Assembly: GCF_028993635.1 (NCBI RefSeq)
Contig: NZ_CP118631.1
Coordinates: 3,596,001-3,660,000 of the forward strand
DNA from: Mucilaginibacter sp. SJ
GTDB lineage: Bacteria > Bacteroidota > Bacteroidia > Sphingobacteriales > Sphingobacteriaceae
Direction of reading: 5' to 3'
DNA length: 64,000 nt
Made by a program: the position numbers and the translations under genes
Notes under the pieces: model-generated
Seen by the model: the letters and a program-made list of their open reading frames with translations, nothing else
Told to the model about the DNA's origin: nothing
Database searches by the model: none
Part shown: piece after piece, positions 1 through 9,560 of the stretch
Layout: each line of letters begins with the position of its first letter
Numbering within the stretch: position 1 is the stretch's first letter

Positions 1-352
1 GCATGTAAGCTATGGCCTGCTCAGACAGCATCTCATCGGTCGACATAAAGTCGATATTATCCATCAGGTACTTATAAATGTTTACAGATTGCTGCTCCTG
101 CCCGGCCTTTAACAGCAGCGAGGCCTTTGAAAATAAAACCTCCTGACTTTTGGCAAGCCGTTTAATGTTAAGCAGCGAATCGCAATAAGCCAACTTCATT
201 TCGGGGTTAAACGGGTTTGAAATGGTGTTATTCTTTTTATTTATCTGCTTCAGCACCTGGGCCATCTCCTCATTAGATGGGTTCTGGCATGATGCCATTA
301 TGGTGAAGCCGCACAGCAGCACAAGCGCGGCGGCAATTTTTTTCTTTATCAT
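1..352 (-). CDS. Putative lipoprotein, N-terminal part only (runs off the left edge)
   Basis: Reading leftward from an ATG at 352, 117 codons stay open to the window edge, so only the N-terminus is present. The start MIKKK is followed by a hydrophobic stretch and a lipobox-like MASC with Cys at residue 22, suggesting export and lipid attachment. The rest is charged and helix-prone, with alternating Leu/Ala/Tyr pairs reminiscent of tetratricopeptide helices, but no repeat consensus can be called. The next gene on this strand starts upstream at 1046. Function unknown; the lipoprotein call rests on the N-terminus. Confidence 0.6.
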   Translation of the reverse strand, partial: MIKKKIAAALVLLCGFTIMASCQNPSNEEMAQVLKQINKKNNTISNPFNPEMKLAYCDSLLNIKRLAKSQEVLFSKASLLLKAGQEQQSVNIYKYLMDNIDFMSTDEMLSEQAIAYM

Positions 353-497
353 AGGATTTTTATATACCCTCGCGGATAAAATGCCAAGGCTTTTACCTGC
401 GATAGATGTGATATTAAATTGTTAATAGAAATTTCGGACAACATGACCAGAGACATTAAAACAAATGCCGGTCGGTAAATGAACTAAATGGAGAAAA

Positions 498-1046
498 TCA
501 GCAGGTTGCTTTGGGTGGTTGTTCAGGAATATCCTGATGAGAACTTACTAACGATTGCACAGGTTGCACAACGTTTTTCGGCAAAGGCATCACGGGGCAG
601 TAAAATTCAAATTGTACAAATGAAAGGTTTACATTATCCTTTAAAACCATTTTGCCAAAGGGCACATGCTCTTTGGGAGAAACAGGGGCACCCTTTATTC
701 CTTTTGCATCAAGCACATTGCTATCGGCAAAGCGGGTAGTTTTATAATTAGGAATGCACATCAGGTGAAGGGCATTCTTCGTCAATCGCATTTTTACGTA
801 ATTGTAGGTGGCGTTTCCAAATGTAATATGTCCGGATATATTTTCAAAAGTTCGCCAATCATGAATAGCAGGTAAGTTAACCGGGATAGTGACTTCGGTA
901 AGGTCATTTACATTATACAGGCCTTTCCCAACCTGCTCATTAAAAAACCGGTCCGATTTATAAACCAGGTATTGATGCAACGCCAGCTGCCCGCCAATGT
1001 TAAGCAGGTAAATATTCAGCAATATTAAGGCAACGATCTTTTTCAA
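498..1046 (-). CDS. Hypothetical exported or membrane-anchored protein, 182 aa
   Basis: The ORF begins MKKIV with a hydrophobic segment over residues 3-23, a signal peptide or single anchor, and the rest is soluble. The middle contains a beta-rich region (about residues 45-150) and the C-terminus is Pro/Gln-rich ending in Cys. I do not recognise a family. It lies about 145 bp upstream of the truncated lipoprotein on the same strand, so co-transcription is possible. The start is the only ATG near the signal-like sequence. Codon use resembles neighbouring genes, which supports a real gene. Confidence 0.55.
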   Translation of the reverse strand: MKKIVALILLNIYLLNIGGQLALHQYLVYKSDRFFNEQVGKGLYNVNDLTEVTIPVNLPAIHDWRTFENISGHITFGNATYNYVKMRLTKNALHLMCIPNYKTTRFADSNVLDAKGIKGAPVSPKEHVPFGKMVLKDNVNLSFVQFEFYCPVMPLPKNVVQPVQSLVSSHQDIPEQPPKATC

Positions 1047-1249
1047 ATGGGTTACAATAATCTAAAGATGAGGTTTATAAACGATATTTTCAAGCTTTAT
1101 TTATATTAGTATGCAATTAAATATTATTTAACGGGATTTAAAACATATAATACCAGGCGCATAATTGACTCCCCCGGGTCTGCGCTCAGCCAGACCACCC
1201 TTTCTATGACTTCGCTGCATAGCGAGTAGGCAAAATAAAAACAGACAAA

Positions 1250-1525
1250 GGCTGTATCAAAAATCATGATCAGCTTTTCTTTAATTTATTCAGATACTTA
1301 AGCCATATATATAGTTGGAGTTGGATTGCCTTTTTACTAACAAAAGGGGGTTAACAGGGTTAACACAATTCAGGGTTAACATTCGCTTATATAATTGACA
1401 GTCAATAAATTATGATATTTTGTATAAAAAAATGTTAACCCCCTTTTTTATAAATATTATCAGCTAAATTTCAATTCATAGGTAACACCACACCAAGGGT
1501 GGTCAATTGGCTTTATGATACAGCC
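1250..1525. repeat. Possible MITE-like element with 10-bp inverted ends GGCTGTATCA
   Basis: GGCTGTATCA at 1250-1259 is repeated inverted at 1516-1525, enclosing 276 bp without a convincing ORF in the gene-free stretch 1047-1584. The ends resemble the longer inverted ends of the element at 51296-51492. Inside are three direct copies of GGGTTAAC (1348, 1357, 1373) and an inverted copy at 1434. No clear target-site duplication is visible, so the element call is tentative. Confidence 0.35.
1342..1447. repeat. Perfect 14-bp inverted repeat AAAAGGGGGTTAAC
   Basis: AAAAGGGGGTTAAC at 1342-1355 is matched by its exact reverse complement at 1434-1447, 78 bp apart. Two more GGGTTAAC copies lie inside the loop. 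The arrangement could fold as a long hairpin in RNA or single-stranded DNA, or serve as clustered protein-binding sites. No function is assigned. Confidence 0.5.
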
Positions 1526-1584
1526 CCGGCCAGCACAGCGATGTCAGGATGAGTCAATACCGGCGTTTAATTATACCATCAATA

Positions 1585-2715
1585 TTATGCCTTTTTCAGC
1601 AGGAAACGCTTCTTTAACCAATCTCTGACAGGCTCATCATACAATTTGAGGCAGCCGTAGGCAATAGCGATACTGACTACAAAAATTCCCAGCCCGCCAA
1701 GCAGGCCCTGTGCCATTGGGATCTTATTATTTGTTACCCAGGCTACATGAAAATATATTAAAGGATAATGCGTAATGTAAAGCGGGTACGAAATATCCCC
1801 CATAAATTTACAAATCCTGATCGAGCTTTTACTTTTTAAACTCCCGCCCGCGCCAATGGCAACAATCAGGGGGAAAAGAATGATGATGCAGAACGATTCG
1901 TACAAACCGTTCATCCATAAATGCTCGCTGCCCCCTATCCTCGGCACACACAATATAGCAATGATCAGGAGGCTGCATACAGCAAACGCGCCTTTAATAT
2001 GGATGAGTTTACCTATGCGGCAAAGCAGCATCCCGGCAAAAAATGGATAAAGCAAACGGATGAAGCCAATGTTGAGCTGTGTTTTATCAACCGACCAGCC
2101 GCCAATTACATCGCCCTGCGGGCCCATTACTGTATAATGGATCAGTAAACAGGCCGATAAAAACACCAATATAGCAAGCAAAGTTTTGGAGAATTTACGG
2201 ATCACCAGCGCGTACAGGATATTAGCGATATATTCAAAAAATAGCGACCAGGCCGGCCCATTTAAGGGGTGCATTTCCTGCCAGCCGCGAATATCCATAG
2301 AAGGCAGTATGGGTATCAGCGTGCAACCAACCAACATTACCACCAGCATTTTCCAAACCGGCGTATCATGAATAAGCGGAAAGGCTGTGCCGCTTTGCGA
2401 ATAGAAGAACAGCGCACCAATAATTGATCCGACAATAACCATTGGCTGCAGACGAATAAGACGGCGTTTATAAAAATCCCATTGAGTCATTTTGCCCCAG
2501 CGGTCGTCATAGGCGTAGGCAACTACGAAACCCGAGAGCACAAAAAAGAAATCGACTGCCAGGTATCCGTGATTTATGATTTGCTTAAAGCGGTTACCAT
2601 CAGCATAGGTTTCAAAAACATGGAAAGCCACTACAAAAAGGGATGCCACACCGCGCAATCCGTCAAGAATTTGATAATGACCTTTTGATTCAAGGTACGT
2701 AGGGTTTTTACTCAT
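1585..2715 (-). CDS. Acyltransferase family 3 membrane protein (OafA/NodX-like)
   Basis: This 376-aa protein has about ten hydrophobic helices. It begins with the family hallmark LDGLRGVASLFVVAFH near residue 17, with the conserved Arg and the H-F pair. The FFFVLSGFVVAY segment around residue 55 is also typical. Members transfer acyl (often acetyl) groups to sugars or lipids across the inner membrane. The acceptor cannot be read from sequence. The length fits the family (350-400 aa). It is a single gene with gaps on both sides, and no glycan cluster surrounds it. Confidence 0.85.
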   Translation of the reverse strand: MSKNPTYLESKGHYQILDGLRGVASLFVVAFHVFETYADGNRFKQIINHGYLAVDFFFVLSGFVVAYAYDDRWGKMTQWDFYKRRLIRLQPMVIVGSIIGALFFYSQSGTAFPLIHDTPVWKMLVVMLVGCTLIPILPSMDIRGWQEMHPLNGPAWSLFFEYIANILYALVIRKFSKTLLAILVFLSACLLIHYTVMGPQGDVIGGWSVDKTQLNIGFIRLLYPFFAGMLLCRIGKLIHIKGAFAVCSLLIIAILCVPRIGGSEHLWMNGLYESFCIIILFPLIVAIGAGGSLKSKSSIRICKFMGDISYPLYITHYPLIYFHVAWVTNNKIPMAQGLLGGLGIFVVSIAIAYGCLKLYDEPVRDWLKKRFLLKKA

Positions 2716-2887
2716 CAGCAGGAAAAAACAAGTATGATAAATTGGTTAACTCAGCTTCAATAATGCGCGATGCGAACCGGGCGCAATATCATGGCTAAAT
2801 ATGCTTTAATTTATCGACAAGTCGAAACCCGAAGCTGAGAAAAGGAAAAGCACTCCGGCAGCCTGAACAAGATTAGGGCGAAACGCG

Positions 2888-3346
2888 CTATAACCGCGGT
2901 TTAGCGGCAAGCACTATGGGAACAGTTTCCACAAGTTCAAGCGATTTAACCATATCTTTTGTGGTGCTTTTGTATTTTTTAAAATGAGCCGTTTGCAAAT
3001 GGGCCTGGTATGCGGCGGCATCGGCATAAATTTCAAAAACTGTTATGTGGGTGGGGTTATTTTTTTCGGCTACTGCGTATAGGGTTAAAACGCCGGGTTC
3101 AACGCGCACAGCGGTTTCAGCATGCTCTTTAAGCGCAGCCATATAATTCTGCAATTGAGCAGAATCAATTACAAGTTTGGCTATGCGTACCACATTGTTT
3201 TTATCCTGGGCGGCGGCACTATGTGGCGAAGATATCGATAACATAAAAATTATTAAAACTGATAACAACCCGCTGCCAAAAGCTGGTATCCATGTTGTGC
3301 GGGTATGTTTTCCTGTTGGTTCTGAAATTTCATTTATAGCTTCCAT
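2888..3346 (-). CDS. Membrane-anchored or exported ABM-domain (quinol monooxygenase-like) protein
   Basis: The 152-aa protein has a hydrophobic segment over residues 24-45 ending near an Ala-rich cleavage-like site (SAAAQ). A ferredoxin-like ABM domain follows at about 50-140, with features such as VIDSAQLQNY, EPGVLTLYAV and VFEIYADAAAYQAH. This family includes small cofactor-independent monooxygenases and many uncharacterised stress proteins. An N-terminal export signal is less usual for it. The gene follows the 394-aa membrane protein by 10 bp and is probably co-transcribed with it. Substrate unknown. Confidence 0.7.
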   Translation of the reverse strand: MEAINEISEPTGKHTRTTWIPAFGSGLLSVLIIFMLSISSPHSAAAQDKNNVVRIAKLVIDSAQLQNYMAALKEHAETAVRVEPGVLTLYAVAEKNNPTHITVFEIYADAAAYQAHLQTAHFKKYKSTTKDMVKSLELVETVPIVLAAKPRL

Positions 3347-3356
3347 GTTTTAAATT

Positions 3357-4541
3357 TTATAAATAACTCAACCACCATTTTCCTTTATTGGCCTGTTTGT
3401 AATCATCATAGCGCTTGCATAAAGGATATAAGGCCATTACTATTCCAATCCAAACAAGATACGCAACAGGCAATGAAAACCCATAGCCCTTCAGGTTTGT
3501 TGTAAACCAGATAGGTTGTTTCAGGAACCAGATCTTCCAGTCCTGCCCGGGCGTTAATGCTGATGCGATAATTGCTATCAGGTGGATTATATAAATATGA
3601 ATAAGGTAATAAAACATAGGCACCCTGCCATATACCGAAACTACTTTTACAACAGTTCCTTTTGATTTTTCGGTAAATGACAGGAACAGAAAGGCCGCAC
3701 CCAACGTTAATAACAGGTACAACAGCGATGGCGGATATTTATTTACCTTAATAAATGACAGAATGGTAAATAATGCATTTTTCTGTACGCTCCATTTTAC
3801 CGGATCGCCATATAGATTGGTATAACGTAATACAATAAACAAAACAATACAAGCGGCGCCGGCTATCCATAAGTTTCTTTGTCTTTTGCTAACTTCATAG
3901 CCCGCCGCGTACCATCCGCCTAAACAATAACCTAATGACATAACCGCCATTAGGGGAACAATGGGATACCCTACCAATAAAATTTCCTTATGCCAGGTAA
4001 AAAACTGCTGTTCATGAAGCAGCGACCAGCCAAAAGCAGGCAGGGAACTACCCGGCACATGAATGCCATCTAAAAGATTATGCCCTAATATGATGACAAC
4101 ACTAATACCCAGGATCAATTTTTTAGGCAGATGGATCAATGCCGCCAGTATGATCATGCTTAAGCCCAGCGCCCATATAGTAATAAAGAAAAACATGGGG
4201 AAGGTAATGTTGAAGTTCCAGCCGAAGTTAACCACGAACATTTCGAGAAATATAAGCCACAATCCCCGTTTTACCAGGAATATGGATAACTCTCTTTTAG
4301 TTTTCTTTTGCCCGATGAGGTATGCCGATGTTCCGGCAAGCAGCATAAATATCGGGGCGCAAAAATGAGTGATCCACCGGGTGAAAAACAATATGCCGCT
4401 TGTTTTTGTAAGGTCAAGCGGATCATAAAAAAATGATCCGGAGTATAAATAGTCCCTCACATGATCAAGTGCCATAATAATCATGATAGTACCACGGAGA
4501 AAGTCAATAGAGGTTATCCGGTTTTTTATAATTGCGCTCAT
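3357..4541 (-). CDS. DUF1624 / heparan-acetyltransferase-like multi-pass membrane protein
   Basis: This 394-aa protein has about ten transmembrane helices. It starts with IDFLRGTIMIIMALDHVRDYL, the RG-x-x-x-x-x-M-x-x-D-H signature of the YeiB/DUF1624/acyltransferase superfamily. A further conserved stretch, THFCAPIFMLLAGTSAYL, follows at about residue 60. Proteins of this type are thought to move acyl groups across the membrane. The substrate is unknown. It is the first gene of a probable two-gene unit with the ABM-domain protein 10 bp downstream. Confidence 0.75.
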   Translation of the reverse strand: MSAIIKNRITSIDFLRGTIMIIMALDHVRDYLYSGSFFYDPLDLTKTSGILFFTRWITHFCAPIFMLLAGTSAYLIGQKKTKRELSIFLVKRGLWLIFLEMFVVNFGWNFNITFPMFFFITIWALGLSMIILAALIHLPKKLILGISVVIILGHNLLDGIHVPGSSLPAFGWSLLHEQQFFTWHKEILLVGYPIVPLMAVMSLGYCLGGWYAAGYEVSKRQRNLWIAGAACIVLFIVLRYTNLYGDPVKWSVQKNALFTILSFIKVNKYPPSLLYLLLTLGAAFLFLSFTEKSKGTVVKVVSVYGRVPMFYYLIHIYIIHLIAIIASALTPGQDWKIWFLKQPIWFTTNLKGYGFSLPVAYLVWIGIVMALYPLCKRYDDYKQANKGKWWLSYL

Positions 4542-4704
4542 TCAGGTTTTTTATGATGAAGTTACTATTTATATAGATAGATTTTAACGAATGCGTATTT
4601 CTTGACATTGACATTAAGAGCACAATCCATTTTCCGATGCATGATGCATCTTTCCAGTTACCATTTTTATGTAACTATTTTAACTAAAATGATGTCTTGT
4701 AGTT

Positions 4705-7155
4705 ATGAAACTACTTCAGGCATTCTTTTTGACCTTATTCACATTGTTGCTGCCCGCCGTTTCCGATGCGCAAACCGGAGGTGGTAAAATTTCGGGGATA
4801 GTTTTAGATGATGCTAAAAAACCGCTCGATGGTGCAACCGTAACCTTGCTTATCGCAAAAGATTCTACGGTTGTAAGTACACTGCTTACCCATCCGGACG
4901 GCAGTTTTGCCTTTCAAAATTTAAAAGATGATACTTACCTGGTTAAGGCAACCTATATGGGCTATAAAAATTACCGAAGCGCCCCTGTAGTTCTCAACCA
5001 GCAACAACCGGTTAATTTACCGGCATTCATTTTACCCTTAGCGGGCAAAACGTTGAATGAAGTAGCTATAACCGGTAAAAAATCTTATGTTCAGCAAAAA
5101 ATCGACCGCACAATAGTTAATGTAGGCGCATTGATATCCAATACCGGCGCCAATGCTTTGGAAGTGTTGTCAAAAACGCCCGGCGTGCAAATAGATGCCG
5201 ATGGCAATATTACCTTTAAGGGGAAAAGCGGGGTGCTGGTAATGATTGATGATAAACCAACTTATCTTTCGGCTGCAAACCTGGCCACGTACCTGCGTTC
5301 TTTACCATCTTCGTCTTTGGACCAGATAGAGCTGATGGATAATCCGCCGGCTAAGTATGATGCGGCAGGTAACGCGGGCGTAATCAATATCAAAACTAAG
5401 AAAAACACCACCAGGGGATTTAATGCGGTAGTGTCTGCCGATTACGCGCTGGGTTTTTATTACCGCAATAATGAAAGCATCAACCTTAATTACCGTATCG
5501 ACAAAGTTAACCTGTTTGCTAACCTTGCTTATAATAAACAAAGAACCTACCGGAGGCTTGAAATTGACCGGGATTATTTTGATATGAACGGAGACCAAAC
5601 CTCCTCGCTAAAAGATATTTCCTATTTCAGGCCGACAAGCAACAATACCAATATTAAAACCGGGATGGATTATTATGCATCGCCGAAAACAACCTGGGGA
5701 GTGGTATTTACTGGCACCTTATCGCACGACCATGACAGCAGCCCTGTAAACAGTTTATTATATGGCAAAAATGGCGAATTAGATTCAACCATTAATACCC
5801 TCAATACTTCCAAAAACAGCTTTAAAAGCGGCGGTGTCAACCTAAATTACACCCATAAATTTGACAGTGCCGGCAGGGCGCTCACGTTTGACCTGGATTA
5901 TATCCGCGATGTATCGGGCAGTAACCAGTTGTTTGTAAATAATACCTTTTTGCCCGATGGAACTTTAACAAACTCAACCACACTGAGTGATAATTTACCT
6001 GCTACTATCAATATCTACTCTGCAAAAGCTGATTATTCCCATCCACTCAAAGACAAGGCAAAGCTGGAGGCCGGCGTTAAGAGCAGCTATGTAAATACGG
6101 ATAATGCCGCCAATTACTTTAATGTAATTAATAACGTAAGCACTATTGATTATAACAACACTAACCGTTTTTTATATAAAGAGAATATAAATGCCGCTTA
6201 TGTTAATTTCAATAAAAAATTAGGCCGCTTCGCATTACAAACGGGCTTGCGGTTAGAGAATACTAATGGCAACGGGCATCAGTTGGGTAATGTTCAAAGG
6301 GCCGACTCCTCTTTTGCGAATCATTATACAAACCTGTTTCCAACCGCGTATTTTTCCTATAATCTCGATACAGCAGGAAATAAAGTATTGGTTATTTCTT
6401 ACGGCCGCCGGATAGGCCGGCCGAATTATGGAAGCTTAAACCCCTTTACCTTTTTTGTAGACAAGTTTACCTATTTTTCGGGCAACCCCTTCCTGAAACC
6501 ACAGTTTACCGATAATTATAAACTGGCCTATAGTTTCAAAAGCCTGTTTACCGTTGCGGTTGCATACAATTATACCACCGATGTTCAAAATGAAACCATT
6601 CACAAAAATGGCAACGTATTCATCAGCACCACCGGTAACATAGGGCGACGGAAAACGCTGGATTTTTCTGTCAATACCAATCTTCAGCCGGCCAAATGGT
6701 GGTCGGTTAATTTATATGCCGAGGTATATAATAACACTTACCAGGGCATGTTTTACTCCGGCTATCTCCATCAGTCACAGAGCACATTTAGCGGCAATGG
6801 CAATAACCAGTTCACCTTATCAACAACCTGGAGTGCTGAATTAAGCGGCTTTTATGATAGCGGCGGCACTTACGGCCAGTTTGTTACGATACCCAAAGGC
6901 ATGCTCAATGCCGCTATTCAGAAAAAAATATTGAATAACAAAGGTTCAATCAAATTAAATGCACGGGATATCTTTCTCTCGTTTCGCCCAAGCGGTACCA
7001 TTACCAATATTGAAGGAGCACATGCAACCTTCCATAATTTTTTAGATACCCGGGTGGTAACCCTTGCCTTTAACTATAGTTTCGGCAAACTAACAAACGT
7101 GCCCCAAAAGCGTAATACCGGCGGCGCCGATAGTGAACAAAATAGGGCGCATTAA
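4705..7155 (+). CDS. Outer-membrane beta-barrel protein (TonB-dependent receptor-like)
   Basis: This 816-aa protein has a signal peptide over residues 1-22 (ending SDAQ). A carboxypeptidase-regulatory-like beta-sandwich follows at about 28-115 (ISGIVLDDAKKPLDGATV). Next comes a plug-like domain at about 120-230 (NALEVLSKTPGVQIDADGN, GNAGVINIKTKK) and then a long beta-barrel to the C-terminus with aromatic-rich strands. This is the Bacteroidota outer-membrane beta-barrel family related to SusC and TonB receptors. No SusD partner or TonB-box evidence is nearby, so substrate and energisation are unknown. It is divergent from the 394-aa gene across 163 bp. Confidence 0.85.
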   Translation: MKLLQAFFLTLFTLLLPAVSDAQTGGGKISGIVLDDAKKPLDGATVTLLIAKDSTVVSTLLTHPDGSFAFQNLKDDTYLVKATYMGYKNYRSAPVVLNQQQPVNLPAFILPLAGKTLNEVAITGKKSYVQQKIDRTIVNVGALISNTGANALEVLSKTPGVQIDADGNITFKGKSGVLVMIDDKPTYLSAANLATYLRSLPSSSLDQIELMDNPPAKYDAAGNAGVINIKTKKNTTRGFNAVVSADYALGFYYRNNESINLNYRIDKVNLFANLAYNKQRTYRRLEIDRDYFDMNGDQTSSLKDISYFRPTSNNTNIKTGMDYYASPKTTWGVVFTGTLSHDHDSSPVNSLLYGKNGELDSTINTLNTSKNSFKSGGVNLNYTHKFDSAGRALTFDLDYIRDVSGSNQLFVNNTFLPDGTLTNSTTLSDNLPATINIYSAKADYSHPLKDKAKLEAGVKSSYVNTDNAANYFNVINNVSTIDYNNTNRFLYKENINAAYVNFNKKLGRFALQTGLRLENTNGNGHQLGNVQRADSSFANHYTNLFPTAYFSYNLDTAGNKVLVISYGRRIGRPNYGSLNPFTFFVDKFTYFSGNPFLKPQFTDNYKLAYSFKSLFTVAVAYNYTTDVQNETIHKNGNVFISTTGNIGRRKTLDFSVNTNLQPAKWWSVNLYAEVYNNTYQGMFYSGYLHQSQSTFSGNGNNQFTLSTTWSAELSGFYDSGGTYGQFVTIPKGMLNAAIQKKILNNKGSIKLNARDIFLSFRPSGTITNIEGAHATFHNFLDTRVVTLAFNYSFGKLTNVPQKRNTGGADSEQNRAH

Positions 7156-7196
7156 TCTTGCCCGCAAATTACCAGGCGCGGCATATTCTGATCCCG

Positions 7197-7553
7197 TTAA
7201 AAATCATGCTTATTTGCAGACCGCTTTATTTTACCGAAGAGGTAATAAAGAATTAAAGCGAGCATGGTCCAGTAGAATGCAAACCCGATAAGAAAAAACG
7301 GGGGCGGCGTATCCGGCTCTTGCCTTAAAAAGTTAATAAAAGGTATCAGGGGCCCTATCAAAACAACTTTAACAGGTAACAAAATTGTGGAGACTACACT
7401 CCTCCAGCCTGTTTCTGATCCTGTTCCCAGGAAAGACTCGCCATTCCCGGGAAAGAGCCTCACTTCCGATAAAGCAAGAGCATTAGTGATAAATTGAAAG
7501 GCAAACGCAGAAACGAGGAAGAGAATAACAAACTTTGTTCTTGAAATTTTCAT
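7197..7553 (-). CDS. Small membrane protein, 118 aa, unknown function
   Basis: Three hydrophobic segments are visible: residues 8-28 (possibly a signal anchor), 54-80 and 87-107. The C-terminal tail is basic. No domain is recognised. It is convergent with the upstream receptor gene. It reads away from a palindrome at 7611-7629 that may control it. The region between its start and the Crp gene at 7883 is 329 bp long and holds only promoter-like AT-rich DNA and that palindrome. Confidence 0.6.
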   Translation of the reverse strand: MKISRTKFVILFLVSAFAFQFITNALALSEVRLFPGNGESFLGTGSETGWRSVVSTILLPVKVVLIGPLIPFINFLRQEPDTPPPFFLIGFAFYWTMLALILYYLFGKIKRSANKHDF

Positions 7554-7610
7554 ATACCAATGTTTTGTGATGGTTAATAATATAATTTGCTATACAAAGT
7601 TAAATTAAAA

Positions 7611-7629
7611 TACTTTGCATTTCAAAGTA
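7611..7629. promoter_or_regulatory. Palindrome TACTTTG-N5-CAAAGTA, possible operator
   Basis: TACTTTG at 7611-7617 and CAAAGTA at 7623-7629 form a perfect dyad. A related CAAAGT half lies at 7595-7600. It lies about 58 bp upstream of the 118-aa membrane protein and 254 bp upstream of the Crp-family gene. Position and symmetry suggest a repressor or activator site. The cognate protein is unknown. Confidence 0.35.
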
Positions 7630-7882
7630 CTTTTATAAAATATTTAATTTAGATAAACGCATTTAAAAACAGGGGGCATCACAGAAACTGGACCTGCAAG
7701 TTGTGTTGTAATTATTCCCTCAAGCTTTCGGGTTACCTGTTCGATAAATCTTCGATTTGAAAAAAGAGTATGCCTCAATTGCTTTAATCTTTTAGATCCC
7801 CTTCTACTGATCGTGTTTAGTGATGACGATATGAGGACAATACAAGTTTGAGTTTAACGATACTGTAATTTATTTTAGCTCA

Positions 7883-8458
7883 ATGGAGTTGTTAATAGAA
7901 AAAATTAAAAGTTATGTACCCCTCTCTTTTGATGACGAAGGTATAGTGCGTACATTATTTCACAAGAAAGCTCTTAAAAAGGGCGAGCACCTGCTAAAAG
8001 CAGGCGATGTTTGCCGCTACGTTGTTTTTATAGAAACCGGGCTTGTGAGATATTATATTAACAATGATGGAGTAGAACAAACCAATTACTTTAACAAAGA
8101 AAACGAGTTTGTATGCGACTATATGAGTTTCCTGCCCCAAACTCCCTCGTACGTTAATATACAGGCACTGGAGGATACTACTATCTGGGTGATCAGTTAC
8201 AAAGGTATGCAGCAATTTTATAAAGAAGTAACGGTAGGCGAAAGATTTGGCCGCCTGGCAATAGAACAGGTATTTGTAAGTGTAATCAGCCAGATAGGTT
8301 CTTTATATACCGATTCGCCCGAAACCAGGTATGCGAAGTTCTTAAGTGAGTATGCCGATATTGCACAGCGTATTCCTCAATACTATATAGCCTCCTATGT
8401 TGGTATTAAACCACAATCGCTAAGCCGTATTCGTAAACGGATCTGGGATAAGCATTAA
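7883..8458 (+). CDS. Crp/Fnr-family transcriptional regulator
   Basis: The 191-aa protein has a cyclic-nucleotide-binding-like beta-roll over residues 15-115 (HKKALKKGEHLLKAGDVCRYVVFIETGLVRYY). A long helix and a short C-terminal helix-turn-helix follow (IPQYYIASYVGIKPQSLSRIRKR, about 165-188). This is the usual length for the many short Bacteroidota Crp-like regulators. The motif for cAMP binding is not intact, so the ligand is unknown. It lies 65 bp upstream of two small membrane-protein genes on the same strand, which are its likely targets. Confidence 0.85.
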   Translation: MELLIEKIKSYVPLSFDDEGIVRTLFHKKALKKGEHLLKAGDVCRYVVFIETGLVRYYINNDGVEQTNYFNKENEFVCDYMSFLPQTPSYVNIQALEDTTIWVISYKGMQQFYKEVTVGERFGRLAIEQVFVSVISQIGSLYTDSPETRYAKFLSEYADIAQRIPQYYIASYVGIKPQSLSRIRKRIWDKH

Positions 8459-8523
8459 TTAACCTGGGTGAATGAATGGAAGATTTCCATTGCCCAGCTT
8501 TGTACTGTTAAAAATAACAGTAC

Positions 8524-8928
8524 ATGAAAACAATAAACAAAACACAACAATGGGGCATCCGGTCAGTATCGTTTTGGATGACCCTGTTCATCGCAGTAGG
8601 CATCATTTTCGTCGGTGCCCGCTTCATAATAAGCCCTGGAACAGGCGCTACAGGCTATGGTATTCCCATCATTAGTAAAGAGGATTTACCATTTGGAAGA
8701 ATAAAAGGCATCCGCGACATTTTTTCGGGAGTGGTGCTGCTACCCCTTTTATTGTTGCGTATGCGCAGGGCAACAGCCTGGGTATTTACGTCGGCAATCA
8801 CCGTTCCGGCAGCCGACTTCCTCATCGTGCTTTCAACAAATGGACCGTCGGATATTTCTCACTTAATGATCCATGGGTTAACCGCAGCCTATATGGTTAT
8901 CACCAGCTTTTTATTATTTAAATCGTGA
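8524..8928 (+). CDS. DUF4267-type four-helix membrane protein
   Basis: The 134-aa protein has four predicted transmembrane helices (about 15-35, 58-78, 83-103, 110-130). The internal sequence IKGIRDIFSGVVLLPLL matches the pattern I associate with DUF4267 proteins. Function is unknown. It sits between the Crp-like regulator and a second four-helix protein that starts at or just after its stop codon, indicating one operon. The start ATG at 8524 follows a 65-bp spacer with no strong ribosome site, normal for this phylum. Confidence 0.65.
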   Translation: MKTINKTQQWGIRSVSFWMTLFIAVGIIFVGARFIISPGTGATGYGIPIISKEDLPFGRIKGIRDIFSGVVLLPLLLLRMRRATAWVFTSAITVPAADFLIVLSTNGPSDISHLMIHGLTAAYMVITSFLLFKS

Positions 8929-8936
8929 TTAATTTT

Positions 8937-9413
8937 ATGAATTCCTACACGCTTTTACAAATATGCCTCTTTATGCACCTTACCGGCCTCACGCTAATGG
9001 CGGGAACCGATATTGTTGAGTTTGTTGCGTTCAGAAGTATTTTAAAAACCTATCAAACTAATAAAGATGCCGCAGTACACCAAATTGGTATACTATCCAG
9101 ATTTTCCGTTTTACTACTAATCGGCGGTATACTGTTAGTACTTTCAGGAATAGGTTTCCTGATTATTACGCATAATGCCTTCGGCAATCAGCTATGGTTT
9201 AAAATTAAGATGATATTTGTACTTGGGCTTGTACTTAACGGCATGCTAATGGGGCGAAAGAGCGGGAACCAGCTTAAACAAAGTTTGACAACAGGCAACA
9301 ATGCGAAAGCCCAGCAGGTTGAAGATGCTATCCGTGCTATGATCAGGTTTCATTTTATACAGCTTTGCATCTTCTTTATTGTGGTGATAATGGCCGTTTT
9401 TAAGTTTAATTAA
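8937..9413 (+). CDS. Four-helix integral membrane protein, DUF2269/CopD-like
   Basis: From the ATG at 8937 this encodes 158 aa. A GTG at 8925 overlapping the previous stop by four bases is an alternative start. Four hydrophobic helices are evident (around 5-25, 52-78, 85-103, 138-156) with a charged loop after the third. His, Gly and Met residues in the first helix (LFMHLTGLTLMAG) recall the DUF2269/CopD-like fold, but the family call is weak. It is the last gene of the Crp-linked unit and is followed by a strong terminator. Confidence 0.6.
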   Translation: MNSYTLLQICLFMHLTGLTLMAGTDIVEFVAFRSILKTYQTNKDAAVHQIGILSRFSVLLLIGGILLVLSGIGFLIITHNAFGNQLWFKIKMIFVLGLVLNGMLMGRKSGNQLKQSLTTGNNAKAQQVEDAIRAMIRFHFIQLCIFFIVVIMAVFKFN

Positions 9414-9441
9414 GTTGGAAAATTGCGCCTTCATGCAAAAA

Positions 9442-9483
9442 CAAAAGCCTCAAATCTTTCGACTTGAGGCTTTTGTTTTTTTT
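9442..9483. terminator. Rho-independent terminator, likely bidirectional
   Basis: CAAAAGCCTCAA (9442-9453) pairs with TTGAGGCTTTTG (9464-9475), followed by a T run on the plus strand and preceded by A-rich sequence for the minus strand. It can end the 8937 gene and the minus-strand tRNA at 9488. Nearly the same hairpin recurs at 16714-16741 and 18139-18171. Confidence 0.85.
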
Positions 9484-9487
9484 CAGG

Positions 9488-9560
<73 letters not shown>

